In this document: positions 33,023-40,693 of the stretch, in pieces
Layout of the letters: every line of letters starts with the position of its first letter
Position numbering within the stretch: the stretch's first letter is position 1
DNA from: Spirochaetales bacterium
Lineage (GTDB): Bacteria > Spirochaetota > Spirochaetia > Treponematales > Treponemataceae
Assembly (NCBI GenBank): GCA_003252395.1
Contig: QKEL01000004.1
Span: 1-51,968 of the forward strand
Direction of reading: 5' to 3'
DNA length: 51,968 nt
Made by a program: the position numbers and the translations under genes
Notes under the pieces: generated by a model
The model's input: the letters and a program-made list of their open reading frames with translations, nothing else
The model's database searches: none
What the model was told of the DNA's origin: nothing

Positions 33023-34240
33023 ATGACGAAACGAATCTATCTTGATTATAACGCGACTACCCCGATCGATCCCTCGGTGAGGGATCTTTTCGTGAGCGAG
33101 CTTGATACTTATGCAAACGGCTCAAGCATGCACGAAGAAGGGCGTACGGTGGCAAAGCATATCCACGAGGCACGAGAACGGGTCGCGTCCCTGATCAACG
33201 CGAATCCGGACGAGGTGATATTTACCTCGGGGGGGTCCGAATCGAACAATACGGTGTTCAATACCATGGTATCCCCGGCCCTCACCCAGACTACCTTGCG
33301 CAAAGAGGCGTGGGGAGGCAGAAAAACCGTGATAATCAGCTCGATCGAGCATCCCTGCGTCCTTGAGTCGGCCGCGCGCTTGGAGGGCCTTGGCTATACC
33401 GTGCACAGGCTTCCCGTGGATTCCCAGGGAGTCGTGGACACAGAGCGGTATCGGGCCATTCTGTCCGAAGGAGCCGCAAGCGGCGACAGCGCCAAAAAAG
33501 TGCTTTTGGTTTCGATTATGCTCGCAAACAACGAAATCGGCACGGTGCAGGCCATTAAGGACCTTGCCCGTCTTGCCCATGAGGCGGGAGCGCTTTTCCA
33601 TACCGACGCCGTACAGGCCGTCGGCAAAATGCCGGTAGACGTGAGGGATCTCGACGTGGATTATCTGACCCTGTCCGCCCACAAGATATACGGGCCCAAA
33701 GGCGTCGGCGCGCTCTACGTCCGCAAGGGAATGCCCATCGAGGCCTTTATCAAGGGCGGGCACCAGGAACACGGACACCGGGCGGGCACCTACAATGCGC
33801 CGGCCATCGTCGCCTTCGGCGAGGCCGCGGTCGTGGCCGAACGGGAATTGGGGGAATACGAGGAAAAGACCCGGCGCCTCAGAAACCGGCTCCGTGACGG
33901 TTTTTTGGCCGCCATTCCCGATATTAGGATTAACGGGCATCCCGAGCTGGTACTGCCCAATACCCTGAACGTGTCCTTCCCCGGGGCGGAAGGGGAGGCT
34001 ATCCTCCTCATGCTGGATATCCTGGGCATATCCGTGTCCACCGGATCGGCGTGCGCGTCGGGCAGCCTTGAGCCCTCTCACGTGCTCCTCGCCACCGGCG
34101 TTGGACCGGAACTCGCTCACGGTTCAATCCGGTTCAGTCTGGGTAAGTTTACCACGGAAGAAGAAATCGATTATGTTATTGAGCACGTACCGCCGGTGAT
34201 AAAAAAGCTCCGGGGTATGTCCACCGTCGCAACCCATTAA
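33023..34240 (+). CDS. Cysteine desulfurase (NifS/IscS-type)
   Basis: This pyridoxal-phosphate enzyme takes sulfur from cysteine for Fe-S cluster assembly. It has 405 residues. The PLP lysine is Lys221 in SAHKIYGPKG, and the persulfide-forming cysteine is Cys344 in STGSACASGS. The long active-site loop of group I (NifS/IscS) enzymes is present. A GGGAGG site lies eleven bases before the ATG. The scaffold gene follows after 15 bases. The operon has a promoter with an overlapping palindrome. Confidence 0.95.
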   Translation: MTKRIYLDYNATTPIDPSVRDLFVSELDTYANGSSMHEEGRTVAKHIHEARERVASLINANPDEVIFTSGGSESNNTVFNTMVSPALTQTTLRKEAWGGRKTVIISSIEHPCVLESAARLEGLGYTVHRLPVDSQGVVDTERYRAILSEGAASGDSAKKVLLVSIMLANNEIGTVQAIKDLARLAHEAGALFHTDAVQAVGKMPVDVRDLDVDYLTLSAHKIYGPKGVGALYVRKGMPIEAFIKGGHQEHGHRAGTYNAPAIVAFGEAAVVAERELGEYEEKTRRLRNRLRDGFLAAIPDIRINGHPELVLPNTLNVSFPGAEGEAILLMLDILGISVSTGSACASGSLEPSHVLLATGVGPELAHGSIRFSLGKFTTEEEIDYVIEHVPPVIKKLRGMSTVATH

Positions 34241-34255
34241 TAGAGAGGAGCACGT

Positions 34256-34852
34256 ATGAGCGAATGGCTATATTCCGACGTCGTAAAAGACCATTTCATG
34301 AACCCGCGTAACGTTTTGGAGGCCGATGAGTCGTCGTGGCCCTGCGACGGGCGCGGTATGGTGGGAAATATAAAGTGCGGGGACCAGATGTTGATTCTCC
34401 TCCGCATCGCGGACGGCAAAATCGCGGACGTCCGATGGAAGACCTATGGGTGCGCGAGCGCCCTGGCGTCTACCTCTATACTGTCCGAAGGTATCAAGGG
34501 CATGAGCCTTGAGGACGCCTATATCCTCAAACCCGAGGATATCGTGGCGAAACTGGGCGGCCTACCGGCCAATAAGATACACTGTTCCGTTCTGGGCGAT
34601 AAGGCGCTTCGCGCGGCCATCGACGATTACCTGGACAAAAACGGGCTACCTCCGCTCAAGGGGCTTGAGAAAGTCGAGGTCGTGTGCAACTGCCTCAACG
34701 TGACCGATCGCGACCTTGAAGAGGCCTACAAGGCGGGAGACCGCAGTTGGGAAGACTTTCAGGCAAGGACGAAGATCGGTACGGCGTGCGGACAGTGCAA
34801 GGGAAGGGCAATGGAGCTCCTGCACGAGTTTGAGCACCTGTACGGGGAATGA
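34256..34852 (+). CDS. NifU-like Fe-S scaffold: IscU domain plus BFD [2Fe-2S] domain
   Basis: The product (198 residues) has an IscU domain (residues 1-130) with all three cluster-ligating cysteines, Cys41 (followed by GD, giving the stabilising Asp43), Cys66 and Cys110. A BFD-type [2Fe-2S] domain (residues 143-190) has Cys144, Cys146, Cys178 and Cys181. The C-terminal Nfu domain of Azotobacter NifU is absent, so this is a two-domain form. It receives sulfur from the adjacent desulfurase and passes clusters to apo-proteins. A terminator follows. Confidence 0.93.
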   Translation: MSEWLYSDVVKDHFMNPRNVLEADESSWPCDGRGMVGNIKCGDQMLILLRIADGKIADVRWKTYGCASALASTSILSEGIKGMSLEDAYILKPEDIVAKLGGLPANKIHCSVLGDKALRAAIDDYLDKNGLPPLKGLEKVEVVCNCLNVTDRDLEEAYKAGDRSWEDFQARTKIGTACGQCKGRAMELLHEFEHLYGE

Positions 34853-34893
34853 AGCGGGCTTGGGCCCGCCGATACACGGCAGGGCCTGATGGG

Positions 34894-34929
34894 AAAGGAG
34901 GAGCGGTCAAGGCCGGTCCTCCTTTTTTT
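34894..34929 (+). terminator. Intrinsic terminator of nifS-nifU
   Basis: The stem AAAGGAGGA (34894-34902) / TCCTCCTTT (34917-34925) with a GC-rich loop is followed by T to 34929. It sits directly against the end of the convergent gene. Confidence 0.85.
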
Positions 34930-34930
34930 A

Positions 34931-35809
34931 TTATTCAATAATAAGGCTAAACTGGGCGCTTCGTTCATTCCCCGCGAAGTCCCTGGCAAGGAACGAAATG
35001 TCGGTTTTTCCCCGAATGAACGCGATCGAGCCCAGGAAAATCCGTTCCGGGTCGGCATAGAGCCGGTTATAGGTAAAGTCGGGTTTCGAAAGGAACACCG
35101 CGCCGGATTCGGTTTTCATGATTTCGAAGGGCATGGCAAGCTGTTCCTTGCCGTTCACCAATACCGTTATGCGGAAGGGCGCGTATTCCCGGGTACCGGT
35201 CTCAAGGGTATCGCTTACGTCGGCGTACAGCCGGTATTGTCCCTGTTTTACGTACTTCGTGACGCCGAGGGTAAAGGTCTGTCCCGACTCGGATATCGCG
35301 ACCGCATTGCGGATACGCGGCCCCTTCGTATCCTTCATTGCGGGCAATAGGAGCAGGGGGTTCAAAACGGTTTTATTCGCGAGGTCCAGTACCTCGAAGC
35401 GTACCTCGCTCTCTTTTCCCCAAGCGCCGCTCCCCGAGGGCGCCAGAATCGTTTGCGATTCGATGTCTCCCTCGATCGCCATTCGGTCCGTGGTGGCCAA
35501 ATTCCCGTAGACCGTCGCGAGCCCCTCGTCGTGTACCATGATTACCGCGTTTCCGAGGGTGCTCGGGAAACCCGAAAGGTTTTTGTTCTTATCAAGGGTA
35601 ATGAGGATCTTCCCGTTTCCCGCCGCCCTGACCGTATCGGCGTCGGTGAATGCCAATCCCCGGGACATTACGCCCCCGTCCCGTTGCCCGAACAGTACGG
35701 TCGGGGAAACGGGCGCGACGGGCCATTCAAAGGCCGCGAGCGGCACCGCCAGAAAAACGCCAACCGCTATGCCCGCGGCGCGCGATAGAGCCCTGCCGAT
35801 ACCGTTCAT
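34931..35809 (-). CDS. Exported M23/LytM-like protein with degenerate active site
   Basis: The product (292 residues) has a signal peptide (cleavage near residue 26, PLAAFEW) and a LytM-like fold at about residues 28-150. The zinc ligands of true M23 endopeptidases are missing: the first His position is Arg50 (RGLAFTD), and the HxHFE motif is replaced by EVRFE at 135-139. It should therefore not cleave peptidoglycan, and could act as a binding or activator protein like EnvC-type LytM factors. The C-terminal half is a beta-rich region with an Ig-like end (FLARDFAGNERSAQFSLIIE). Its ATG overlaps the stop of the upstream propeller gene. Confidence 0.82.
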   Translation of the reverse strand: MNGIGRALSRAAGIAVGVFLAVPLAAFEWPVAPVSPTVLFGQRDGGVMSRGLAFTDADTVRAAGNGKILITLDKNKNLSGFPSTLGNAVIMVHDEGLATVYGNLATTDRMAIEGDIESQTILAPSGSGAWGKESEVRFEVLDLANKTVLNPLLLLPAMKDTKGPRIRNAVAISESGQTFTLGVTKYVKQGQYRLYADVSDTLETGTREYAPFRITVLVNGKEQLAMPFEIMKTESGAVFLSKPDFTYNRLYADPERIFLGSIAFIRGKTDISFLARDFAGNERSAQFSLIIE

Positions 35810-36891
35810 TCTACACCCCTTATGTCTATCCGCGAAAGCATCGAGTCCGTCCCGAGGTAAACGGTCCAGCCCCGTTGGGTCAGAAACGCGTCAGTGGCCT
35901 TGAATCGCGTCCGGGCCACGAGATACCGGGGTCGTTCGATGGCGACCAACTCGCAGTCCTGACCGTCTTGGGTAAGGGCGGTAAATAACCCCGTCCCCGC
36001 GTCGGTGCCCACGGCGATAACCGTGCCCCTCACCGGAACGATAGACACGGCGGGAGCCGAGGTGTCGACGATTCCCAGCCCCTCGCCGCATTCAAAAAAG
36101 GCGTGAGTGCCCGTCTCCTCGAAATCGACGTAGACCTGACGCCTCAGGTTTCCCTCAAGCCAGCGATGGTGGATTATCTTAAACTGGCCGTCCTTTATCT
36201 TAATCAGCAAAAATCGCTGCCGGTCAATCCCGGAAACGCAGGCCGCGAGGCTACCGTCCTCGGAAATGGCGGCCCCGAGTATGACTTGCATATCGCTGCC
36301 GCCCGGATAAAAGGAAAAGAGTTCGCTGCCATCCCGTCTCGCGGCGGTCAGATATCCGTCCGCGTATCCTATGATGGTTGCCGCGGGAGATGAATTGAAC
36401 GCCGTAATTGGGGCGGTGTGTTCCCTCGTCCATAAGCGCGTACCGTCCTCGGCGTATTGGCTTACGCCGTCCCCGCCGGGAAGGAAAAGATAGGTACGGT
36501 CATTATCCAGGTGAATGAAGCCGGGGGCCTCAACGGTGAATTTTTCGCTTCCGTCCGGGTTCAAAACGGTAGTCCGCTCCGCGTCATCCGGATACACGGC
36601 CCAACCCACCGATGAAATGGACGATCTGGATTCCGTTTCCCGGGAGAAGGTCACGGACCCCGTCGGGGTAAAATACCCAAACCGTTTATTGAGTTTGAAG
36701 GGTTCCGGCGATTGGCCCGGGACGGCGAGGTTAGCCCCGGCCTCGGAGCCTACGTCCATGCCGATATCGGTGGTCCAAACGGGGGAAAAATACATGGAAG
36801 GGCCCGTCGGAAAGGCCGCCAGAAACATGTATATGGTGAGGGAGACGAAGGCCCCGGTGAGTATATACTTCAAATTTCCTTTGATGTTCAT
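35806..36891 (-). CDS. Membrane-anchored beta-propeller-like protein
   Basis: The product (361 residues from ATG 36891; an in-frame TTG at 36900 would add three) has an uncleaved-looking N-terminal helix (LTGAFVSLTIYMFLAAF). Repeated strands of PQQ/WD-like type follow (VLNPDGSEKF, QYAEDGTRLWTRE, TAARRDGSELFSFYPGG, AAISEDGSLAACVSG). It is probably anchored in the inner membrane facing the periplasm. I cannot assign a named family. It is translationally coupled (ATGA) to the degenerate M23 protein, which suggests a joint envelope role, for example organising a division or wall-remodelling complex. This role is inference. Confidence 0.75.
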   Translation of the reverse strand: MNIKGNLKYILTGAFVSLTIYMFLAAFPTGPSMYFSPVWTTDIGMDVGSEAGANLAVPGQSPEPFKLNKRFGYFTPTGSVTFSRETESRSSISSVGWAVYPDDAERTTVLNPDGSEKFTVEAPGFIHLDNDRTYLFLPGGDGVSQYAEDGTRLWTREHTAPITAFNSSPAATIIGYADGYLTAARRDGSELFSFYPGGSDMQVILGAAISEDGSLAACVSGIDRQRFLLIKIKDGQFKIIHHRWLEGNLRRQVYVDFEETGTHAFFECGEGLGIVDTSAPAVSIVPVRGTVIAVGTDAGTGLFTALTQDGQDCELVAIERPRYLVARTRFKATDAFLTQRGWTVYLGTDSMLSRIDIRGVE

Positions 36892-36909
36892 GGGCCTCAA
36901 TGGTATAAT
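36881..36909 (+). promoter_or_regulatory. Consensus sigma-70 promoter of cdd, leaderless geometry
   Basis: TTGATG (36881-36886), a 17-base spacer and TATAAT (36904-36909) place the predicted start on the A of the ATG at 36916. The -10 overlaps a minus-strand TATTAT (36910-36905) that could serve the divergent propeller gene. Confidence 0.82.
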
Positions 36910-36915
36910 AGGAGT

Positions 36916-37329
36916 ATGGAAATTGCAATAGAATATCTGAACCTGTACCGAACGGCCTTGAAATCCGCCGAATTGGCCTACGCTCCCTATTCAAAATTCA
37001 GGGTTGGCGCCGCGCTTCTCCTTGCGGACGGTTCAGTGGTGACCGGGGTGAACGTCGAGAATCGTTCCTTCGGTCTAACCAATTGCGCCGAGCGATCCGC
37101 CATTTACGCGGCCGTTTCCTCGGGCGTCAAGGAGTTTAAGGCCCTGGCCATCGCCACTCCGGACGCCGAATATCCCGTAAGTCCGTGCGGCGCATGCCGT
37201 CAGGTAATCTCGGAATTTATGGACGATTCCGTACCGGTCGTGTTCGGCAACTCTGAAAAAACGCTCATCCAAACGTCTGTATCGAAATTATTCCCTTTCG
37301 ACGCTCTTCATGAGTTATCGGAACATTGA
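36916..37329 (+). CDS. cdd: Cytidine deaminase
   Basis: This zinc enzyme deaminates cytidine or deoxycytidine to uridine in pyrimidine salvage. It has 137 residues, the small homotetrameric type. Zinc ligands and catalytic Glu are Cys57 and Glu59 (NCAERSA), with Cys91 and Cys94 (PCGACRQ). The NVENRSF substrate loop is present. The start at 36916 lies exactly where the promoter predicts transcription to begin. The AGGAG just before it sits only one base from the ATG and lies outside the predicted mRNA, so it is unlikely to act. A weak TTGAG/CTCAA hairpin with six T (37326-37357) overlaps the stop. Confidence 0.96.
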   Translation: MEIAIEYLNLYRTALKSAELAYAPYSKFRVGAALLLADGSVVTGVNVENRSFGLTNCAERSAIYAAVSSGVKEFKALAIATPDAEYPVSPCGACRQVISEFMDDSVPVVFGNSEKTLIQTSVSKLFPFDALHELSEH

Positions 37330-37379
37330 GTGATAGACGCCCTCAAACGATGTTTTTTAACCCGTAATAGTGATAATGC

Positions 37380-37416
37380 TTGACATATGGTGTAGTATGT
37401 TGCAAAATGATGCAAC
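37380..37416 (+). promoter_or_regulatory. Promoter and inverted-repeat operator of the HTH-EIIA gene
   Basis: A perfect -35 TTGACA (37380-37385) is followed at 17 bases by a weak -10 CAAAAT (37403-37408). A six-base inverted repeat GTTGCA-N6-TGCAAC (37399-37416) covers the -10 and the predicted start. It could be bound by the HTH protein encoded immediately downstream. Confidence 0.6.
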
Positions 37417-37438
37417 CTAGAGAGTAGGAGTAACCATT

Positions 37439-38092
37439 TTGTCGGACGATATCCTTACTATTGAAGAAGTTGCCAAATACTTGCGCGTATCGGAAAGAAC
37501 CGTATACGATTGGGCCCAAAAGGGTGAAATTCCTGCCGGAAAGATCGGCACCGTATGGCGTTTTAAGAAAGATGAAATCGAAAAATGGGTAAACGAGCGC
37601 TTGACCAGCTCTCTCAAGAATCCCCCCGTAACCAATCTGGTTCAGGTGAAAAATATCCTTTCTCCCGATCGGATCGTGCTTTTGAACCATTCCACGAAAC
37701 ATGACGCACTCGTCGCGCTGGCCGAGGTGCTCGGTACCGCGCCGCAAATCAAGAACAGAAACGAGTTAACGGTGGAAATCCTGAAACGGGAAGAACTCAT
37801 GTCCACCGCCATCGGCAGGGGTATCGCGATCCCCCATGTCCGCCTCTCGTCGGTTACCGATCTCGTCATGGCCGTGGGGATATGCAGGAGCGATATCATC
37901 GATTTTCAGACCATCGACGACGTTCCTGTTCGGCTTCTCTTCATGATCGCCGCGGCGTATAACCAACATGCCTACTACCTGCAAACCCTCTCCTTCTTCA
38001 GCACCAAACTGAAGAATCCCGCTTTGAAGGATGGCCTTCTCGCGGCCCAGACCCCCCTCGACGCGTACAACCTTTTGATCGCCAAGGATTGA
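37439..38092 (+). CDS. Excisionase-type HTH fused to a PTS EIIA (PtsN-like) domain
   Basis: The product (217 residues) joins an N-terminal DNA-binding winged-helix of the excisionase/HTH_17 type (residues 5-55, LTIEEVAKYLRVSERTVYDW) to an EIIA domain of the fructose/nitrogen family (about 70-215). The phosphorylation site is His133 in GIAIPHVRLS. This would be a transcription factor whose activity follows PTS phosphorylation. The start is TTG at 37439, supported by AGGAG eight bases upstream; no ATG lies nearby in frame. The inverted repeat on its own promoter suggests autoregulation. Confidence 0.9.
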   Translation: MSDDILTIEEVAKYLRVSERTVYDWAQKGEIPAGKIGTVWRFKKDEIEKWVNERLTSSLKNPPVTNLVQVKNILSPDRIVLLNHSTKHDALVALAEVLGTAPQIKNRNELTVEILKREELMSTAIGRGIAIPHVRLSSVTDLVMAVGICRSDIIDFQTIDDVPVRLLFMIAAAYNQHAYYLQTLSFFSTKLKNPALKDGLLAAQTPLDAYNLLIAKD

Positions 38093-38123
38093 CCGATCCT
38101 ATCCGCGAACGACGCGACTACGT

Positions 38124-38157
38124 AAAGCCCGGAAGCCACCACGCGACCGGGCTTTTT
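38124..38157. terminator. Shared terminator between convergent genes
   Basis: The stem AAAGCCCGG (38124-38132) / CCGGGCTTT (38147-38155) with T-rich flank serves the HTH-EIIA gene. The symmetric stem could also slow transcription from the opposite side. Confidence 0.85.
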
Positions 38158-38159
38158 CT

Positions 38160-39305
38160 TTACTCGTTCGTTTGAGGCGGAAAGGCGTGGAAGGTTACCG
38201 AAAACCACTTGCTGGAATCGGCCATGTCCGCGGCTATTCTCCCCGGCACTTCCCGGGAAGTGGTATCGGCAACGAGGTATTTTTTCCCGGCCAGTTCGTA
38301 TCTCGCGCCTTCCCCCGGGCAGTCCGCCGCGGCGATCGCATGGCCGTAATCCGGCGATACGAGGAGAATGGCGTCTACCCCAAGCTGGTTGAGCATGAGG
38401 ACCAAGAGGAGGGAACGGCTGTCGCAGTCGCCGGTTTCGCTCGCGAATGCTTTGGGAAGGTTCGTAAAGTCGCTGCCGGAAAAATTGCGCTCGTAGGTAA
38501 AGCCCTGGGTCCAGGCCAATAACTCTTTCAGCAAGTCGTCGCTATTTTCCGGAAGAGAAGCGCCGAGCTTAAACGTCGCCTTCGAGAATCGGCCCCAGGA
38601 ATCCCTCCAAATGGCGCGATAGTACCGTTTCCATGCGGGAATCACGTAGGGCGTACCGAGGAAGGCGGTCAGGAGGGAAAACTCCCGATCCACCACCGAT
38701 TGACTTGCGTCGCTGTCGGTATCGTCGAAGGAAACGTCAATAGCGGTACTGCCGTTCCGGTAGCGGGCTTCCACGGGCGATCCGACGGGCCAGGCAAAGG
38801 CGGTCATGGGCCCGGTCTCGTAATACGAACCGTCGTCGGTAAAAACTCCGTCCAGGGTGGAGATCATCAGGGGCTCAAGCTCTACCGCCCGGTCCGACGG
38901 GCCGTATACCGCCATGACCAGCCAGCCTTTGGAATCGGCCAGGGCCAAGGCAAGGGCCCAGCCCCCGATTTGGGCTCCCTCGATTTGGGCAATGCCCGCG
39001 GGCCTCCTTCTCCACTCAAAGGAGACCTTTTTTGCGCCGGGCGCGAGTTGGTCCGTCACCCACGACAGGGCCTCGCCGACGGCGTTAAACTGCGTCAAGG
39101 GGTACACCGCAATCTGTAGATCGACGGGGTATAATTCATGGGTAAAATGAAAGCGGTCGTTTCCGCGGGAATCCTGCAATGCGTATCCCTCCGGAAGGTC
39201 GAGGGCGTACCCCCAACTTGGAGAGACCAATTCATCCGCCGGGGCGGGAAGCGCCAAGATAGCCGCAACCAAGAAAGCGATCAGCAGATTTTTTTTATGA
39301 GACAT
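38160..39305 (-). CDS. Exported transglutaminase-like (papain-fold) protein
   Basis: The product (381 residues) has a signal peptide (residues 1-24, LALPAPADE). The C-terminal part shows a transglutaminase-like catalytic triad: Cys294 in TGDCDSRSLLL, His322 in DYGHAIAA and Asp347 in YLVADTTS. The N-terminal 160 residues are beta-rich with no family I can name. It could be a periplasmic protease or cross-linking enzyme. A GGAGG site lies upstream, and an extended -10 box TGA-TATACT (39346-39338) lies inside the divergent rluA gene. Only 15 bases separate the two start codons. Confidence 0.82.
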   Translation of the reverse strand: MSHKKNLLIAFLVAAILALPAPADELVSPSWGYALDLPEGYALQDSRGNDRFHFTHELYPVDLQIAVYPLTQFNAVGEALSWVTDQLAPGAKKVSFEWRRRPAGIAQIEGAQIGGWALALALADSKGWLVMAVYGPSDRAVELEPLMISTLDGVFTDDGSYYETGPMTAFAWPVGSPVEARYRNGSTAIDVSFDDTDSDASQSVVDREFSLLTAFLGTPYVIPAWKRYYRAIWRDSWGRFSKATFKLGASLPENSDDLLKELLAWTQGFTYERNFSGSDFTNLPKAFASETGDCDSRSLLLVLMLNQLGVDAILLVSPDYGHAIAAADCPGEGARYELAGKKYLVADTTSREVPGRIAADMADSSKWFSVTFHAFPPQTNE

Positions 39306-39307
39306 GC

Positions 39308-39346
39308 TACCTTAGCCTCCATGAAAGAGATACCGTTAGTATATCA
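39308..39346. promoter_or_regulatory. Divergent, mutually overlapping promoters
   Basis: On the plus strand TGC-TACCTT (TACCTT 39308-39313) ends seven bases before the rluA ATG. On the minus strand TGA-TATACT (39346-39338) drives the transglutaminase-like gene from within rluA. Both are extended -10 boxes without clear -35 boxes. Confidence 0.5.
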
Positions 39347-39977
39347 GGACGACGATCTTCTTGTCGTGAATAAACCCGCGGGCTTGGCCGTGCAGGGGGG
39401 CGCGGGCATAACCGTCTGCCTGTTGGATATCCTGGAACGGCAGCTCGGTCAAAAGGTCTTTCCCGTGCACCGCCTGGACCGCGATACCGCGGGGCTGTTA
39501 GTGGTTGCCTTGAATTCGAAAACCGCCGCCGCCTATACCCAGTATATATCGGGAAACGGGGTAAAAAAAGTATACAGCGCCGTTTGCTCCGGGGTACCCG
39601 CCTCCCAAAGCGGAACCATCGATACGCCGGCGGGCCGTGCCGAGGACCGAAAGCCCGCATCGACCTCATTCAGCGTAGCCGCCGAATCCGGCGCCTACTC
39701 GCTATTGCGCCTGGAACTCGGTACCGGCCGCATGCACCAAATTCGCATTCACCTTGCCTCCATCGGTTGTCCCATCCTGGCGGACGATAAATACGGGGAT
39801 TTCAAGAAAAACCGCGAGGTTCGCTCCCTTTTCGGCATTCGCAAACTGCAATTGGCGGCCTGCGAACTTGAGTTGCCCGTTAACGGAACGAAACGACGCT
39901 TTCGTGCGGGGCTTCCGGAGCACATGAGCACATGCCTTCAGGCGTTGGACTTTACCCTCGGCCTTTCGGAGTCTTGA
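39321..39977 (+). CDS. RluA-family pseudouridine synthase (no S4 domain)
   Basis: The product (218 residues) consists of just the catalytic domain: VNKPAGLAVQGG near the start, the catalytic Asp53 in HRLDRDTAG, KVYSAVCSG and the RMHQIRIH motif. Lacking the S4 domain, it resembles the compact RluA/TruC-like enzymes; the target uridine is unknown. An in-frame extension to 39138 is rejected since it is antisense to the exported protein gene. No ribosome site precedes the ATG, and the promoter geometry suggests a leaderless mRNA. Confidence 0.92.
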   Translation: MKEIPLVYQDDDLLVVNKPAGLAVQGGAGITVCLLDILERQLGQKVFPVHRLDRDTAGLLVVALNSKTAAAYTQYISGNGVKKVYSAVCSGVPASQSGTIDTPAGRAEDRKPASTSFSVAAESGAYSLLRLELGTGRMHQIRIHLASIGCPILADDKYGDFKKNREVRSLFGIRKLQLAACELELPVNGTKRRFRAGLPEHMSTCLQALDFTLGLSES

Positions 39978-40004
39978 CAGAGCCGTTTATATTCTCCATT
40001 ATAC
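39974..40004 (+). promoter_or_regulatory. Sigma-70 promoter of the DUF4912 gene, near-leaderless
   Basis: TTGACA (39974-39979) overlaps the rluA stop codon. A -10 box TTATAC (39999-40004, 19-base spacer; or ATTATA with 18) ends nine bases before the ATG at 40014. No Shine-Dalgarno is present. Confidence 0.65.
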
Positions 40005-40013
40005 GGCGAACCT

Positions 40014-40676
40014 ATGGAACAGACACCGTTGACCTTGGCCTATCTCGAATCTCTTTCCACGGCGGACCTAGTTGCCCTGGCGGAAGACTTCGGGATCGAC
40101 ATTCCGGAAGGGCTCAATCGACGCTTCATACTTGGAGAGCTTCTTGAGATGGCCGAGTATGATTCCCGAGAGATATCCGACTCCGGCGTGCTGATTGACG
40201 CGACCTATACGACCCCCGCCGACGGTTTGCCCGATACCTACAACGAAACCGCGGTATCCATGTTGCTTCGCGATCCCGGTTGGCTGTTCGTTTACTGGGA
40301 CTTTCACGCCAATCTTTTTTCGGCCATCACGAGCAATTACCGCTTTGAATCCTTTTTTCTCCGGGTAAACGCGCTTTCTTCCGTCTCTCCGGTCGTCGTG
40401 AAGGATTGGTTCGACGTGAACGTGGGCACGGCCGACCGGCAATGGTACGTCCACTTGCCCTCCAACGAACGAGCCGTTCGCGTCGATTTATATAGCCGCA
40501 ATACCCAGGAAAAGGAACAGTTACTCGCAAAATCGGCCGTGTTGACCATACCCGTTTCCGTGAATGCCCTTTCTCCCGTTGGCGATCGCCGTAGGCTTTC
40601 TCCCCTCGTGGAGTTGTCGGGGATAGTGGAGTTACGGAAACAACATTTTAACAACCACCGTCAGTCCTTCGGCTGA
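40014..40676 (+). CDS. DUF4912 domain protein
   Basis: The product (220 residues) is predicted to be cytoplasmic, since no signal or membrane segment is seen. An N-terminal helical segment (SLSTADLVALAEDFGIDIP) resembles a small SAP/Rho-N-like fold. The DUF4912 core follows, with LLRDPGWLFVYWDF and, further on, the WYVHLP strand. The biochemical function of DUF4912 is not known. The next gene encodes a GH57-type protein 17 bases downstream. Such linkage suggests glycan or glycogen metabolism, which is inference. Confidence 0.85.
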   Translation: MEQTPLTLAYLESLSTADLVALAEDFGIDIPEGLNRRFILGELLEMAEYDSREISDSGVLIDATYTTPADGLPDTYNETAVSMLLRDPGWLFVYWDFHANLFSAITSNYRFESFFLRVNALSSVSPVVVKDWFDVNVGTADRQWYVHLPSNERAVRVDLYSRNTQEKEQLLAKSAVLTIPVSVNALSPVGDRRRLSPLVELSGIVELRKQHFNNHRQSFG

Positions 40677-40693
40677 CGTACGGAGAAAAGCGC

